DNA of 64,000 nt from Cryptomeria japonica (lineage: Eukaryota; Streptophyta; Pinopsida; Cupressales; Cupressaceae): the NCBI RefSeq assembly GCF_030272615.1, contig NC_081415.1:263982925-264046924 (forward strand), read 5' to 3'. The notes beneath the pieces were generated by a model. It had not been told where the DNA came from and did no database searches. It was given only the letters and a program-made list of their open reading frames with translations. Position numbers and translations under genes: made by a program. Numbering within the stretch: the first letter of the stretch is position 1; each line of letters opens with the position of its first letter. Positions 24,401-34,379 of this stretch are shown in pieces.

Positions 24401-27400
24401 GTTTTCTCATTCCTTGTTCATGCTTGCCTAAGCCTTTACCTTTATATCCCATTTCTTTCATGATCTTCAAACCAACATTCATTTCATTGCCATTACATCT
24501 AACAATATTATCATCAAAACAACTAGAAGCTTTTGTATTAACAACATTACCATCTTACCATGACAATCTTTATCACTAACATCTTCAACAAAGTTACACT
24601 TATCAAAAGGCAAACACAAATGTGCTACATGAAATATCACATACCAATGCCTTAGACTTCAAACATCCGTTCTCATCTTTCAATGTTTTGATTTCCTACA
24701 ATTGTAAATTATTTTATTCTTCTAATCTCTTAACATTTTCTTCCATATCTGCATTCTTTTTCTTAACCTCATCAAACAACTTTAACTTTTTCTCTAACTC
24801 TTTATTCTTCTCATCAAATGTAATCAATTCCTTTATCTGCAAAATATGTTCTTTCAACCACTTTAATTTTTCCTCTAGATCTTCAATTTTCTCTTTATAA
24901 TCACTAATTTCATTTGAAATGTTATATTTTTCTGCTTATATCTGTACTTTACTTTACTTTTCTTCACTTCTATTAATTCTTCTTTTAAAAGATCTATCTC
25001 GGAAATTAGATTTATATTTTCCTTCAACACTCTTTTGCCTAATTTTCCCATTGAAATTCACAAATTTTAACTCACCTTGTATACTTGTTTAACTTTCTTT
25101 GATTCTGCCATCTTTCTATACCTGATTCGTCCTCCTTATAGATCCCTTGACTGTCTTCCTTGTCTTTTACTGAGGTGTCACCAATGATCTCCTTTCTTTT
25201 CTCTAACTATTCAATTGCCTTCATACTCTTCTATTCTCAAATGATGGTCTGGTCTTGACTAGCAATCTTTCTTCAGCAATATTGTATGATCTGGCAGCAT
25301 TGATAAAAAAACTGTGATCTACTTCTTTAAGGCTTCCTCCAATTGTATTCTTGAAAACTTTGACGAACTTCTTAACTGCTTTGATCTTGGCTTGAATGAC
25401 AGCTCCAACATCTCCAATTAGTGACCTTTTCTAAGGCGTCTCAAACTCCTCAAAACAAAATTCTTCACAGATTTGCAATCCTTCTGATTGTAGAGGGGCT
25501 TTAGACTCATCAATAAACAACTTTCTAATGACTGCGGCATTCTTCCTGAGAATTCAATTCTAGAATCTGGAACTTATTTTTCTTGGCTTTATTAGTGACC
25601 TTCTTTTGGATGGGCAGCGACTTCTCTCACAACTCCAAAACTAGCAATGGGTGGATCTTTAATGACTTTGATAATTTCTTTGCTTTCACCAACTTCCAGC
25701 AAACACCATAGACCTGATCCAACAGTCTCATGCCCAAGATCTATTCTCATGTTCTGATACGACACTGATGGGGTGGATGGAGCAGAACAAACACAGAAAA
25801 TTAAATTGAAACACACACAGGAATTATAAAACACACAGAAAATATGAACACAGAAATTAATGTGCTGCAGCACCAAAATATAATTTTATTGCTTGCAAAT
25901 ATTGAGTTACATTTGCCTCTTTTAAAGAGGAATTCAAGAGCATATATAAATTTCTGGAAAGAATCATAACTTACAGTCTTTTGCATGACTGATGGAATTA
26001 ACTGTTGTTTCAATGGTGGAACTGGTGGCAGACTGAAGTTAGCCGGTGGTTGCACGGTGGCAGAAGTTTCCAGCATGCGGGAGAAATTACTACATTCTAA
26101 CTCATTAGAGGTTTGTAGGTCCTAATGATGAAACTCATGTTTGAGCCTCTCTTGCATCGGTCAACCACATCACTACCATATTTGTGCCTCATTAAGGAGA
26201 TCATAAACATCACCATTGTCAAGGACATGATCAGTTGCAAACTACCTAGAATCTGGATCAATCTTGTTAAGGTCAATTGGCTGGTCCTCCTCACTAGTAC
26301 CTAATTTTGTTCACAGAGAAATTTGATTTAGGAATTGAAAGTGAAGAAAACTATGATTACAATTTATAATTATTATTAAAAGGGTTTAAACTCTAAACTT
26401 TAGCTTTCATTAGCCTCAAGTGGAGGTCATGGTGAGTGAACATCAAGTCATTCATTTGTTCTTGTGTTAAATGGTTGTGTTTCTTGGAATGTATTGTTAA
26501 AAAACACTTCAAGTACACTCACAAGGATATGAACCACATGGCTGTCTTAAAATGCACATTGCCATCTTTGAAGATAATTGACTTCTTGGCCACAAAAATC
26601 CCACCATTACACTAAAAAATACAAATTATTTTGAGAAGACATCATTTAAGATCTACTATTAGCTTAACACCTTTATTTTACATGTCCACAATAAAGGGAG
26701 AATGGCAAGAGTTTATGGAGCTTACTTGATTTGAGGACCTTTGTGCTTTGAGTGACAACCATACTTGAGAAAAATTTCCTTTCTTACTTGTATTTTGGTA
26801 GCTTTGCCATAATGATATGCAATTTTTTTGGGGTAGGAGACATTTTCTCCATGTACATGAGTAGATTGTGTGTGACCTCAACATCATCTTTGAATTAAGG
26901 ACTATAGAGCAACATTGAATTTAGATAGTATCCAATGATATGAAGAGTGGATTGCATCTATCAATCCTATCTACTATCAGTTATATCCTACAATGGTATA
27001 TATTCGTACTTGTTATTTTCCATCCTACCTCTCATCACCTCCTTGGCTCTATCCATTGCCTCATTTAAATAGCCGATGGAGGATTCTTTCCCTCCTCTAG
27101 TTGTAAAACTTTTTCTAGAGGTTTTTAAAAATTCGACAAGCTATTCAACCGCATCCCAAAAAAGCATAGGAAAAATGCACTTTGCCACTAATTTGCCATT
27201 TGTTTGATTTGTGAAGTGAGACTCCATCCACTCACTTGAAATGAACATTTGGCTCTACCAAGGAGTTTGCAATGCAAGGAAGTGCTTAACAAATCTTGTC
27301 ACCCCTAGTCAAACTAGCTCCTTGCCCTCTGTGAAGAAGCACATCATACACAACACCCTCATGTGATCGTAGATGAACTTGTAAGAATGTGAGCCTTTGC

Positions 27401-29777
27401 AATGCTTCTTAATCTATTTACATAGATGAACTTGGTAATAATGTGAGCCTTTTGCAATACTTCTTAATCTATTCATGTTTTCCAATGTCTTATAAGGTTA
27501 GATCAAGGTAGTGTGTTGTAAATGAGCTTAAAAAACATAGTAGGATACTTGTCCATAAGGAGTCTCCCAACAACACAAGAAACAAGATTGTCTATAATAA
27601 ATTGAACTACATTTGATGGCCTTATATCATGAACACCTTGTCAAACAACTTAGAGTAGTATACTCACAGATTTGATCCTATTTGATACATCAACATATTT
27701 CTAAAAGATCTTGCCAATATCCCTAGGAACTTGATGAGTTTTCCATTCCTTCTATTTGTCTATCCATTTGACATTATGTTGCATCCAAACTTTGCTAACT
27801 GATGTTCATTAACAATATCCTCAACATCTTGTATTGCATAATTGAGTATATTGACCCTCAATATCTCATGGGAACTAAAGTCATAGATTAAAGAAACCTT
27901 GAGGGTCTACATTGCCTCCTTCCTATGCACGAAAAAGTTCTCTCTGATGAAACTCTATTATACATCAGTTTACTGTTGCACTGTACAAGAGCCTCTGTTA
28001 AATTCTGCGCTAAACCGACAAACCTTATTCTTTTGACACTAACAACATTCAACACTTGACTTTCACTCAAGATTTAATTACACACTTTTAATACTGTGCA
28101 AACGTGGAAGATATCTATCTACCTTGCTTGTCTCTAGGACATTAAGCTGTAGGTTGTTTGTGCATTCTACATTTTTTGTTGAAAATTGGCAGATCTGTAG
28201 AACTGATAGTGAGTTTACAAAATGATAACAGAAGGGGAGGTTTTTTATGCACCATAAATGATAAGGTATTTATGTTGAGTTTCATTACTTTCAAAATTAT
28301 TTGCATAGATATTGGATAGGATTTGTGCTACCTATTAGGCTTTAAATTTTGAATATCAGCTCTAAATAAGGCACTGATAAATATGAATATCTGATCCAAA
28401 CTAGGCTCTGCTTATTGTGTATTGCAGACTTATTCAGAGCTACGAGGTCACAATTTTGAATTGACAGCAACATTTGATTATATTGATGTAAAGATGTACG
28501 ATGGGTTGGTGATTCCTGGAGGACGGGCACCTGAGTACCTAGCTCTAAATGAATCTGTTCTTGAACTGGTTAAGCATTTTTTTGATTCAAACAAACCCAT
28601 TGCTGCTATCTGTCATGGGCAATTGATTCTTGCTGCTGCAGGTGTGTTAAAAGAGAAAATGTGTACGGCATATCCTGCTGTAAAGCCTGTTGTTGTTGCT
28701 GCAGGGGGGGTATGGAAAGAACCAGAGGCATTATCAGCATGCTGCATTGATGGTAATTTGATCACCAGTGCAGCTTGGCACGGACACCCTGAATATATAA
28801 GCCTTTTCTTGAAGTCACTGGGAGGAAAGGTTACTGGCACAGGGAAACGTGTTCTTTTTCTCTGTGGGGTAGGCATTTGCTTCTTTGATTGTTTATATTA
28901 GTCCGTGAGCATGGAAATTAATTTTTTCTGTTTTGCAAAACTTAGAACCTTGTGATCTCTTTTAGATTTTGATTTGTTTTTTCTCCTCCGGCTGGCCAAT
29001 CTGTATGGATATATTAGAGCCCAAGTGCAACATATTTGTCTATTGAATGAATCTCTGGTCCATTGATCTCTTCTTGACACTTTTATAATCATGTTCTCCT
29101 TTTTTATGTAGGACTACATGGAAGATTATGAAATTATTGTTCCATTCCAAGCTTTGCAATCTTTAGGCTGCAATGTTGGTGCTGTTTGCCCAGGCAAGAA
29201 TGTTGGGGACACATGCCTAACTGCTATCCATGATTTTGAAGGTGACCAAACATATAGTGAAAAACCAGGCCATAAATTCACTCTCAATGCTAATTTCGAA
29301 GATGTCAAGGTTGAAGACTTCGATGCTTTGGTAATTCCTGGAGGTCGTGCTCCTGAATATCTTGCATTAAATGACAAGGTTTTATCCATTGTAAAGCTAT
29401 TTGCAGAAAGTAAAAAACCAATTGCCTCAATTTGTCATGGGCAGCAGATACTAGCAGCAGCAAACATACTCAAGGTAAGTTTTTTTTGCATAAAATGGCA
29501 ACTTTACTTATACCATGATTCAATGTTATGAATACATGTGCTTGGAAAGTGTATTATTTCATGTACGAGTTGAAATGTTGTTTCACAGGGAAAAAGGTGT
29601 ACAGCATACCCGGCAGTAAAACTTAATGTATTGCTTGCTGGTGCTGAATGGATGGAGCCAGAACCAATAACTAAATGCTTTACAGATGAGAACCTAGTGA
29701 CAGCAGCAGCTTGGCCTGCACATCCTGAATTTATCTCCCACATTATGGTATTGTTAGGAATTAGTGTATCATTTTGA
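12492..29777 (+). CDS. DJ1D: DJ-1/PfpI tandem-domain protein, DJ1D type (five exons)
   Basis: Exons 12492-12554, 12641-12757, 28428-28868, 29112-29474 and 29589-29777 join in frame into 390 residues, all at codon boundaries. Arabidopsis DJ1D has about the same length (392 by memory). There are two DJ-1/PfpI domains, residues about 8-205 and 208-390. Each starts with CGDYMEDYE and carries the nucleophile elbow: AAICHGQL with Cys122/His123, and ASICHGQQ with Cys315/His316. The conserved acid residues are Glu21 and Glu214. Plant DJ1D proteins act as glutathione-independent glyoxalase III, turning methylglyoxal into lactate, and protect against carbonyl stress. Both catalytic sets are intact here, so an active enzyme is likely. 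The C-terminus LGISVSF fits the family. Splice sites are GT-AG except intron 2, which has a GC donor (CAG|GCATGT). No signal peptide is seen, so a cytosolic protein is likely. Confidence 0.93.
12758..14922. other. 5' part of intron 2, no clear gene
   Basis: Unrecognised sequence. Two points stand out. A phrase of about 27 bases beginning GCCTCTTCGAATTATCAGC recurs at about 14395, 14430 and 14640. A tRNA-like B box (GGTTCGAATCC on the - strand) lies at 14520-14530, which could mark a tRNA-derived SINE, but no matching A box or cloverleaf was found. Confidence 0.4.
14923..16449 (+). pseudogene. LINE ORF2 3' part: RT zinc region and RNase H
   Basis: Decayed end of a plant L1-type LINE. Readable pieces are [18 protein letters not shown] (about 15050-15105), then the zf-RVT region with [11 protein letters not shown] (about 15350) and [18 protein letters not shown] (about 15530-15585), and then an RNase H domain (about 15960-16400). 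The RNase H has [20 protein letters not shown] and [11 protein letters not shown] with the expected acidic residues. There are several frameshifts and stops before the RNase H, whose frame is open from 15912. The LTR element at 16450 interrupts it two or three codons before its end. The reading seems to resume at 19302 and stop at about 19311. Confidence 0.88.
16450..17279 (-). repeat. 3' LTR of the pol-less copia element
   Basis: 830 bp, paired with 18469-19296. On the - strand it follows the purine tract AAGAGGGAG (plus 17280-17288). Confidence 0.9.
17320..17880. repeat. internal minisatellite-like repeats of the element
   Basis: The non-coding internal part has repeated phrases. One is CCATGGCTACTCCCA followed by GAGGGTG (about 17322-17545). 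A second block of about 60 bp has ACTTCTC, AGAGAAGAA and CATTAACAAG in repeated copies (about 17560-17810). A short CTCCCTCTGAAGCTGAAA repeat lies at 17828-17893. Confidence 0.7.
17915..18384 (-). pseudogene. copia-type gag remnant with zinc knuckle
   Basis: Reading on the - strand starts at 18384 with a short segment typical of the N-terminal copia gag ([18 protein letters not shown]), which stops at 18235. After a frame change it goes on to 17915, with the zinc knuckle [14 protein letters not shown] (C-x2-C-x4-H-x4-C). The middle of gag is missing, so this is a deletion derivative. Confidence 0.8.
18456..18468 (-). other. primer-binding site
   Basis: On the - strand TGGTATCAAAGCT follows directly after the 5' LTR end. 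It is one base off the initiator-Met tRNA complement. Confidence 0.8.
18469..19296 (-). repeat. 5' LTR of the pol-less copia element
   Basis: 828 bp, nearly identical to 16450-17279 apart from scattered base changes, so the insertion is fairly young compared with the LINE it sits in. Confidence 0.9.
19312..21400 (+). pseudogene. decayed coding block of unknown family with coiled-coil tail
   Basis: I cannot name this. Readable pieces on the + strand include a segment at 19869-20081, then after a stop [19 protein letters not shown] (about 20105-20160), [13 protein letters not shown] (about 20260), [18 protein letters not shown] (about 20320-20370), and a segment to 20673. The last piece (21021-21398) has [18 protein letters not shown], a likely coiled coil, and ends at 21396. 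There are several stops and frame changes. The 'KI-x-E-V-I-x-x-A-I-G-L' pattern resembles one in the large ORF of the element at 37485-44387. The pyrimidine-rich tail after 21400 looks like a LINE 3' UTR. Confidence 0.5.
21401..21957. other. intron sequence between coding relic and LTR element
   Basis: T-rich tail of the preceding block, then AT-rich sequence. No gene or clear repeat was seen. Confidence 0.45.
21963..23764 (-). repeat. 3' LTR, split by a nested LTR
   Basis: The first 21 bases (TGATGGGGTGGATGGAGCAGA) are at 21963-21983 and the other 321 at 23444-23764. The intact partner at 25766-26102 shows the uninterrupted sequence. Confidence 0.9.
21984..23443 (+). mobile_element. nested solo-LTR-like insertion with inverted ends
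   Basis: Starts TGTAATGTCCCTAC and ends GTAGGGGACATTACA, an inverted terminal pair. The flanks GCAGA (21979-21983) and ACAGA (23444-23448) fit a 5-bp duplication with one change, and the partner LTR at 25786 serves as an empty site. The start motif TGTAATGTCCCTACTTTGAA recurs at 22378, so this is either two related LTRs joined together or one LTR with an internal duplication. No coding sequence was seen. Strand is arbitrary. Confidence 0.8.
24180..24482 (-). pseudogene. gag-like fragment with G-patch and zinc knuckle
   Basis: The - strand reading starts at 24482. It holds a G-patch-like segment ([20 protein letters not shown], about residues 4-23), an RNA-binding motif defined by conserved glycines. 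A degenerate zinc-knuckle follows ([12 protein letters not shown], with the fourth ligand changed or shifted). Upstream on the - strand (about 25050-24620) is K/E/N-rich, coiled-coil-like sequence with stops. The whole is a decayed gag-like polyprotein. The G-patch is not usual in plant copia gag. Confidence 0.65.
25766..26102 (-). repeat. 5' LTR of the CATTA-flanked element
   Basis: 337 bp, uninterrupted. The terminal CTAACA of the other LTR reads CTAACT here. Fixing the end at 26102 is supported by the CATTA duplication that follows. Confidence 0.88.
26108..27900 (-). pseudogene. hAT-family transposase relic
   Basis: Many stops and frame changes, but pieces in the right order match plant hAT transposases of the DUF659/dimerisation type. 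Near 27790 reads FGCNIMSNG followed by [12 protein letters not shown]. Near 27480 is THYLDLTL. Near 27050 is [14 protein letters not shown]. Near 26900 is [10 protein letters not shown]. Near 26450-26500 is [18 protein letters not shown], corresponding to the dimerisation domain, with an acidic tail ([15 protein letters not shown]) to about 26220. No terminal inverted repeats were identified. A BED zinc finger would lie upstream and was not seen. Confidence 0.75.
27901..28427. other. 3' end of DJ1D intron 2
   Basis: No element is recognised. The T-rich stretch before the acceptor at 28426-28427 is ordinary plant intron sequence. Confidence 0.5.
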
Positions 29778-30510
29778 ACTGATGGTCATGTTACCTAAGA
29801 ACTAATTGTACTTTGTATGTGCAAAAATTCTTTGTTGTATGGACCTGCTGAGTGTAATATGTAATAGAACTCTCTATTAATATGCATCAGTGTAATTGGG
29901 ACACACATTTCCTGACTCTTGGGAATGTCCTTATCTCAAATATTCTTGAATACTGCAAGTTGCAGGTACTTAGAAGGATATTGAGAAAAATGAATAACAT
30001 ATTCTCTTTGAGCTTGGGGAAATCTTGTGTGAATTCATGAATTGCTTTAACTTAGTGTGAAGTCCACGAACCTGGTGCTGGTCAGTGCAAAATAAGATGC
30101 CGCAACAAATAAACAAAAGTAACTGTTTCCTTAAGAATACATGGCACTAAATGATGTTGCTCAAGAAAGAAATGTCTCAGTAAAATTACGCATCTGACAT
30201 CGAATTAAAAATGTTCAATAGGTAGAAGACTTTCACCAGCTCCTTATTCATAGTTCTAGAATCAACAAATAGAATTCAAAGTAAACCCCCAAATATTTTA
30301 CTACTCTAATAGGTATATTATTTATGTTTTATGTAGGTATATTATTTATGCTTTAAATTGCTATTGGTCTAGAAACTTACCATTAATGTTTAATAGGGGG
30401 CCTCACTGTGGTAGCTCATTTTTTTTAATCAAATCCTCCTTCTATCAGATTTATGTTGGTGTCAAATCTACCCTTCTTTGTGTCTTCTTATAATATTTTG
30501 ATTAGGGTTT
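29778..30510 (+). other. DJ1D 3' UTR and downstream flank
   Basis: About 730 bases between the stop codon and the inverted-repeat arm. AT-rich, with poly(A)-signal-like AATAGAA near 29860 and AATAAA near 30107. The exact cleavage site cannot be read. Confidence 0.45.
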
Positions 30511-31325
<815 letters not shown>

Positions 31326-31340
31326 TTGTTGTGGAGAGGT

Positions 31341-31446
31341 GTGTTCATCTCTCTTTTGGTGGGTACCTAATATGGCCTATTAGCCAAGACCCATCTTGCA
31401 TTATTAGCTTGAGTCTACATTCCCCTAAGTTGCACTTAATAGGGGG
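31341..31446 (+). other. copia 3' UTR end and polypurine tract
   Basis: GTGTTCATCTCTCTTTTG (31341-31358) recurs on the - strand at 32657-32674 downstream of the copia pol relic there. The sequence GGGTACCTAATATGG and the purine tract AATAGGGGG resemble the copia element at 1390-1483. Confidence 0.75.
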
Positions 31447-31836
31447 TGTTGGTGTAATTAATTTATTTTATTTATCTCCTAAGATATAATTACACTTTAT
31501 TTAAGATTACTTAGGGAATTGAATAGGAGTAGTCGAAGCATTTCCACTTTAGGTGGACTTATCCTTTCTTAGGATGCATAGTTATTTGTGTTGGGTGGTT
31601 GAGTTCTAACTAACTCCTACCTACCCTTGCATTTCAATGAGCCACATGTCATTATTGTGTGCTCTCATTCCCTTTTGCCTTACCAAAATAAGTAGGCTTA
31701 TAGACATTGTTTATTCATCCAGCTATTTGCATCTTGATGAGAATATGGTTTGTTCTTGTCTCTATTGTTCTCTCTTGTTTTTGTGTTATTCAATTGGTCT
31801 CTAGTTATTGGGTTGCTATAGTCAATTTTTACAACA
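31447..31836 (+). repeat. copia LTR on the + strand
   Basis: TGTTGGTGTAAT to TTACAACA, about 390 bp, preceded by the purine tract. It is a relative of the LTR at 1484. It lies between the inverted arms and in the orientation opposite to the pol relic at 32802-34040. Confidence 0.75.
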
Positions 31837-31847
31837 ACCCCCCTCCC

Positions 31848-31849
<2 letters not shown>

Positions 31850-31883
<34 letters not shown>

Positions 31884-31914
31884 CACTCCCTCGCTACCTC
31901 TCCCCTCTCTATAT
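31850..31914. repeat. (CT)n microsatellite and duplicated arm edge
   Basis: A CT run followed by a second, partial copy of the arm edge (CACTCCCTCGCTACCTCTCC) before the right arm proper. Confidence 0.8.
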
Positions 31915-32620
31915 CTCTCAATCACTCCCTCACTACCTCTCCCTTCCTCCCTCCTTATCACTCTCTTTCTCTCTACTTGAAAAACTAAGGAGCTATTGTC
32001 ACAATGTATGCTATCATGATGGAAGATATCATTAAGTAAAAGAATGTGTATTGGTATCCATAGGGCTCACATGAAATACAAAATAATAGTCATCACATGA
32101 CACGTCATCGTGAAACAATGTAACTCCTCTAAAGAACATGAATTGATGGGGATGGATATGCTATTTTAACATGTAAGAGACAAATCATGAGGTGCAACAA
32201 TGTCATTTTTAAGTAAATAAGGTACATCATTCATATCCATGACACAATATTACATCATCACAAGGTAAAATTGCACCATGCACATGCTCATCACTATCAC
32301 AAGCCATAGGAGAAATAGGATCAACATGAAGGTCATGGACAAGTGAGATGAATGAATCTTATAAAAAAAGATATGCACTAACCAACTTAACAAAGGAGTA
32401 AAGTGCAAGTATATGATAGAACACCACCTTCATAGAAAGACGTCCTTATTAAAAGGGTTGAAGATTTAAATAGAAAAAGGCACAAAAGCTAGGAACATGT
32501 CAAAATCATAAATATATGGATGTAAATCAGGTGGAGAAAATGACCTATGAGGATCCATGATGATGAAATATCCAAGGGCGGGTAGATAGGATCAAATAGA
32601 TATATTGCTATGGATGCTCA
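31915..32620 (-). repeat. right arm of 0.7 kb inverted repeat
   Basis: Reverse complement of 30511-31210, for example CACAATGTATGCTATCATGA at about 32000 against its complement near 31110. Confidence 0.9.
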
Positions 32621-32801
32621 AAGGAGAAAACCTAGTGGGAAACCCCCACCCCCCTTCAAAAGAGAGATGAACACACAAAATAACTCTCAAAGAAGAATGA
32701 GAAGGACAAAACCTCGAGTGAGGAAAAAGGACTCCCCATAAGAGAGAATGGAGAAGTCAACTGACCCGCCTTGATGAAATATCTTACACCCCCAAGAGAG
32801 C

Positions 32802-34040
32802 TCACAAGTGATGAAACTCACTCTCTGTGAAGGGTTTGGTGAAGATGTCTACAATCTACTATGATGTAGGAAAATACCGCAAATCAATACCTGCTATGTT
32901 GTAGGACAATACTTGCTCCTATATTAGCTCCCTGATGTAATGCATATAGATCTCAATGTGTTTAGTCCGTTGATGGTCAATCGGGCTCTTCGAGATTTGA
33001 ATGACACTCTAATTGTCACAATGAAGGACTGTAGGTCATGGAGGGTGAAGCCAAACTTAGATAGAATATTCTGAAGCCAAATAGCCTCAGTAGCTGCATT
33101 GATAGACCCTCAATACTCAACCTTAGTTGAAGAGAGAGAGAGAAATATCATGTTGTTTCTTACTCTAGCAACAAATGGGGCCAAAACCAAGATGAAAGTT
33201 GTAGCCTGAAGTGAACTTATGATCATCAAGATCGCTAGCCCAATCAGAGTTTGTATACCCAACCAAGTCAAGTCATGTACCTGTTGCATAGTAAATCTCA
33301 AAGTGATGTGTACTCTACATGTAATGCAAGATGCATTTGGTAGTGTTCCAATGAAGCTCATGTGGTTCCTACATAAAGCGTGAAACCAAGCCAATCACAA
33401 AGGAAATATCAAGGTGTATGTGAGCCAAGTAGATGAGACTCCCAAAAACGTTGATGATACAAAGTGGCATCAACATGTGGAGTGGAACACTTAGCCTCAA
33501 GCTTGACTCCTGAAAGAAAGGGAGTCTATGTAGGCTTACAATCAACCATGTGGAATTGAGCTAGAAGATCAAGAGCATAATTGGGTTGAGCAAGAGTGAT
33601 CCCAAAATAAAACCCTGATATCTTAATCCAAAGAAAGTAGTGCAAAAGGTCCAAGTCATTCATAGCAAATCTCTCATGCAAAGAAGATTTGACACTGCCA
33701 ATGATGGATGAGGTACTCCCTATAATGATCAAGTCATCAACATAGAGCACAAGTAGCAACTAAGAGTCATCCTATCGCAAAATGTAGGCATTCATATTTA
33801 AATGACATCTGGTGAATCCTGCTAACAGAAGAAGGGAATCCATCTTGGCATACCAAGCCCTAAGAGCTTGCTTGAGGCCATATCTACAGACTTCCTTGGT
33901 CTGCAAACCAAAGAAGAGTCCTCAATGAATCCTTGTGACTACTCCATGTAAATCTCCTCCTAAAGATCCTTGTGAAGAAAGGCACTCTTCACATCCATCT
34001 AATGTACAACCCAACTATGAGTTGGAGGATGAATGCAAAA
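32802..34040 (-). pseudogene. Ty1/copia pol relic (RT to RNase H)
   Basis: On the - strand, RT begins near [10 protein letters not shown] (about 34000). The catalytic LYVDDLIIIGS lies at about 33745 and HMVDCKPT near 33540. RNase H follows with TSGY near 33200, IQISKSP near 33000 and the DIFTKPFTESEF end at about 32830. The stop is at 32802. It has numerous stops and frame changes. It is close kin to the relic at 1-1280, but the LTR expected after it is found inverted at 31447. Confidence 0.88.
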
Positions 34041-34379
34041 TGCAAGATGGGTGTAATTCTGTGAGTGTGTGAATTCCATTACTGCCATTCAATTTCACAA
34101 AGTTAGGCTACCTCTCTCTAACAATGTTTTGTTTCTTGTGAAGTGTTGTCCCATCTATCACACTCATAGGAACACCACCAAAATATTAGTCCATGTTAGT
34201 ACCAATAATCAAAATCAAAATAAAAGACTCCTCAAAACATTTCTTCCTGTCCAAATAAGATACACTTATCTCAATGCTTAAACAAACAAAACATTTTTGT
34301 ATGTTTTCTATTAGTTAAAAATCATTTTAATGCACACACATACTCATTTATGGTACATTTCATATTTTCCCTTTAGCTA

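Larger units (their letters stand above)
21963..26102 (-). mobile_element. non-autonomous LTR element with nested LTR
   Basis: Short LTRs (about 340 bp) at 21963-23764 (interrupted) and 25766-26102 flank a 2.0 kb internal region on the - strand. The 5-bp target duplication CATTA is exact at 21958-21962 and 26103-26107. On the - strand the primer site lies at about 25746-25765 (CGTATCAGA core) and the purine tract TTAAGGGGGAG at 23765-23775. The interior codes for gag-like sequence with a G-patch and no RT or integrase was found. The element is inserted in or beside the hAT relic. Confidence 0.88.
12758..28427 (+). other. intron 2 of DJ1D, 15.7 kb, transposon-filled
   Basis: The exon 2 end (...FFGHQ) and exon 3 start (TYSELRGHN...) continue the DJ-1 fold exactly as the second domain does in the uninterrupted sequence at exon 4 ([13 protein letters not shown]). 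This fixes both splice sites. The donor is GC rather than GT. The acceptor is ...TATTGCAG. The other introns are short: 86, 243 and 114 bases. The size is explained by the LINE, two LTR elements, a nested LTR and the hAT relic listed separately. Confidence 0.9.
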
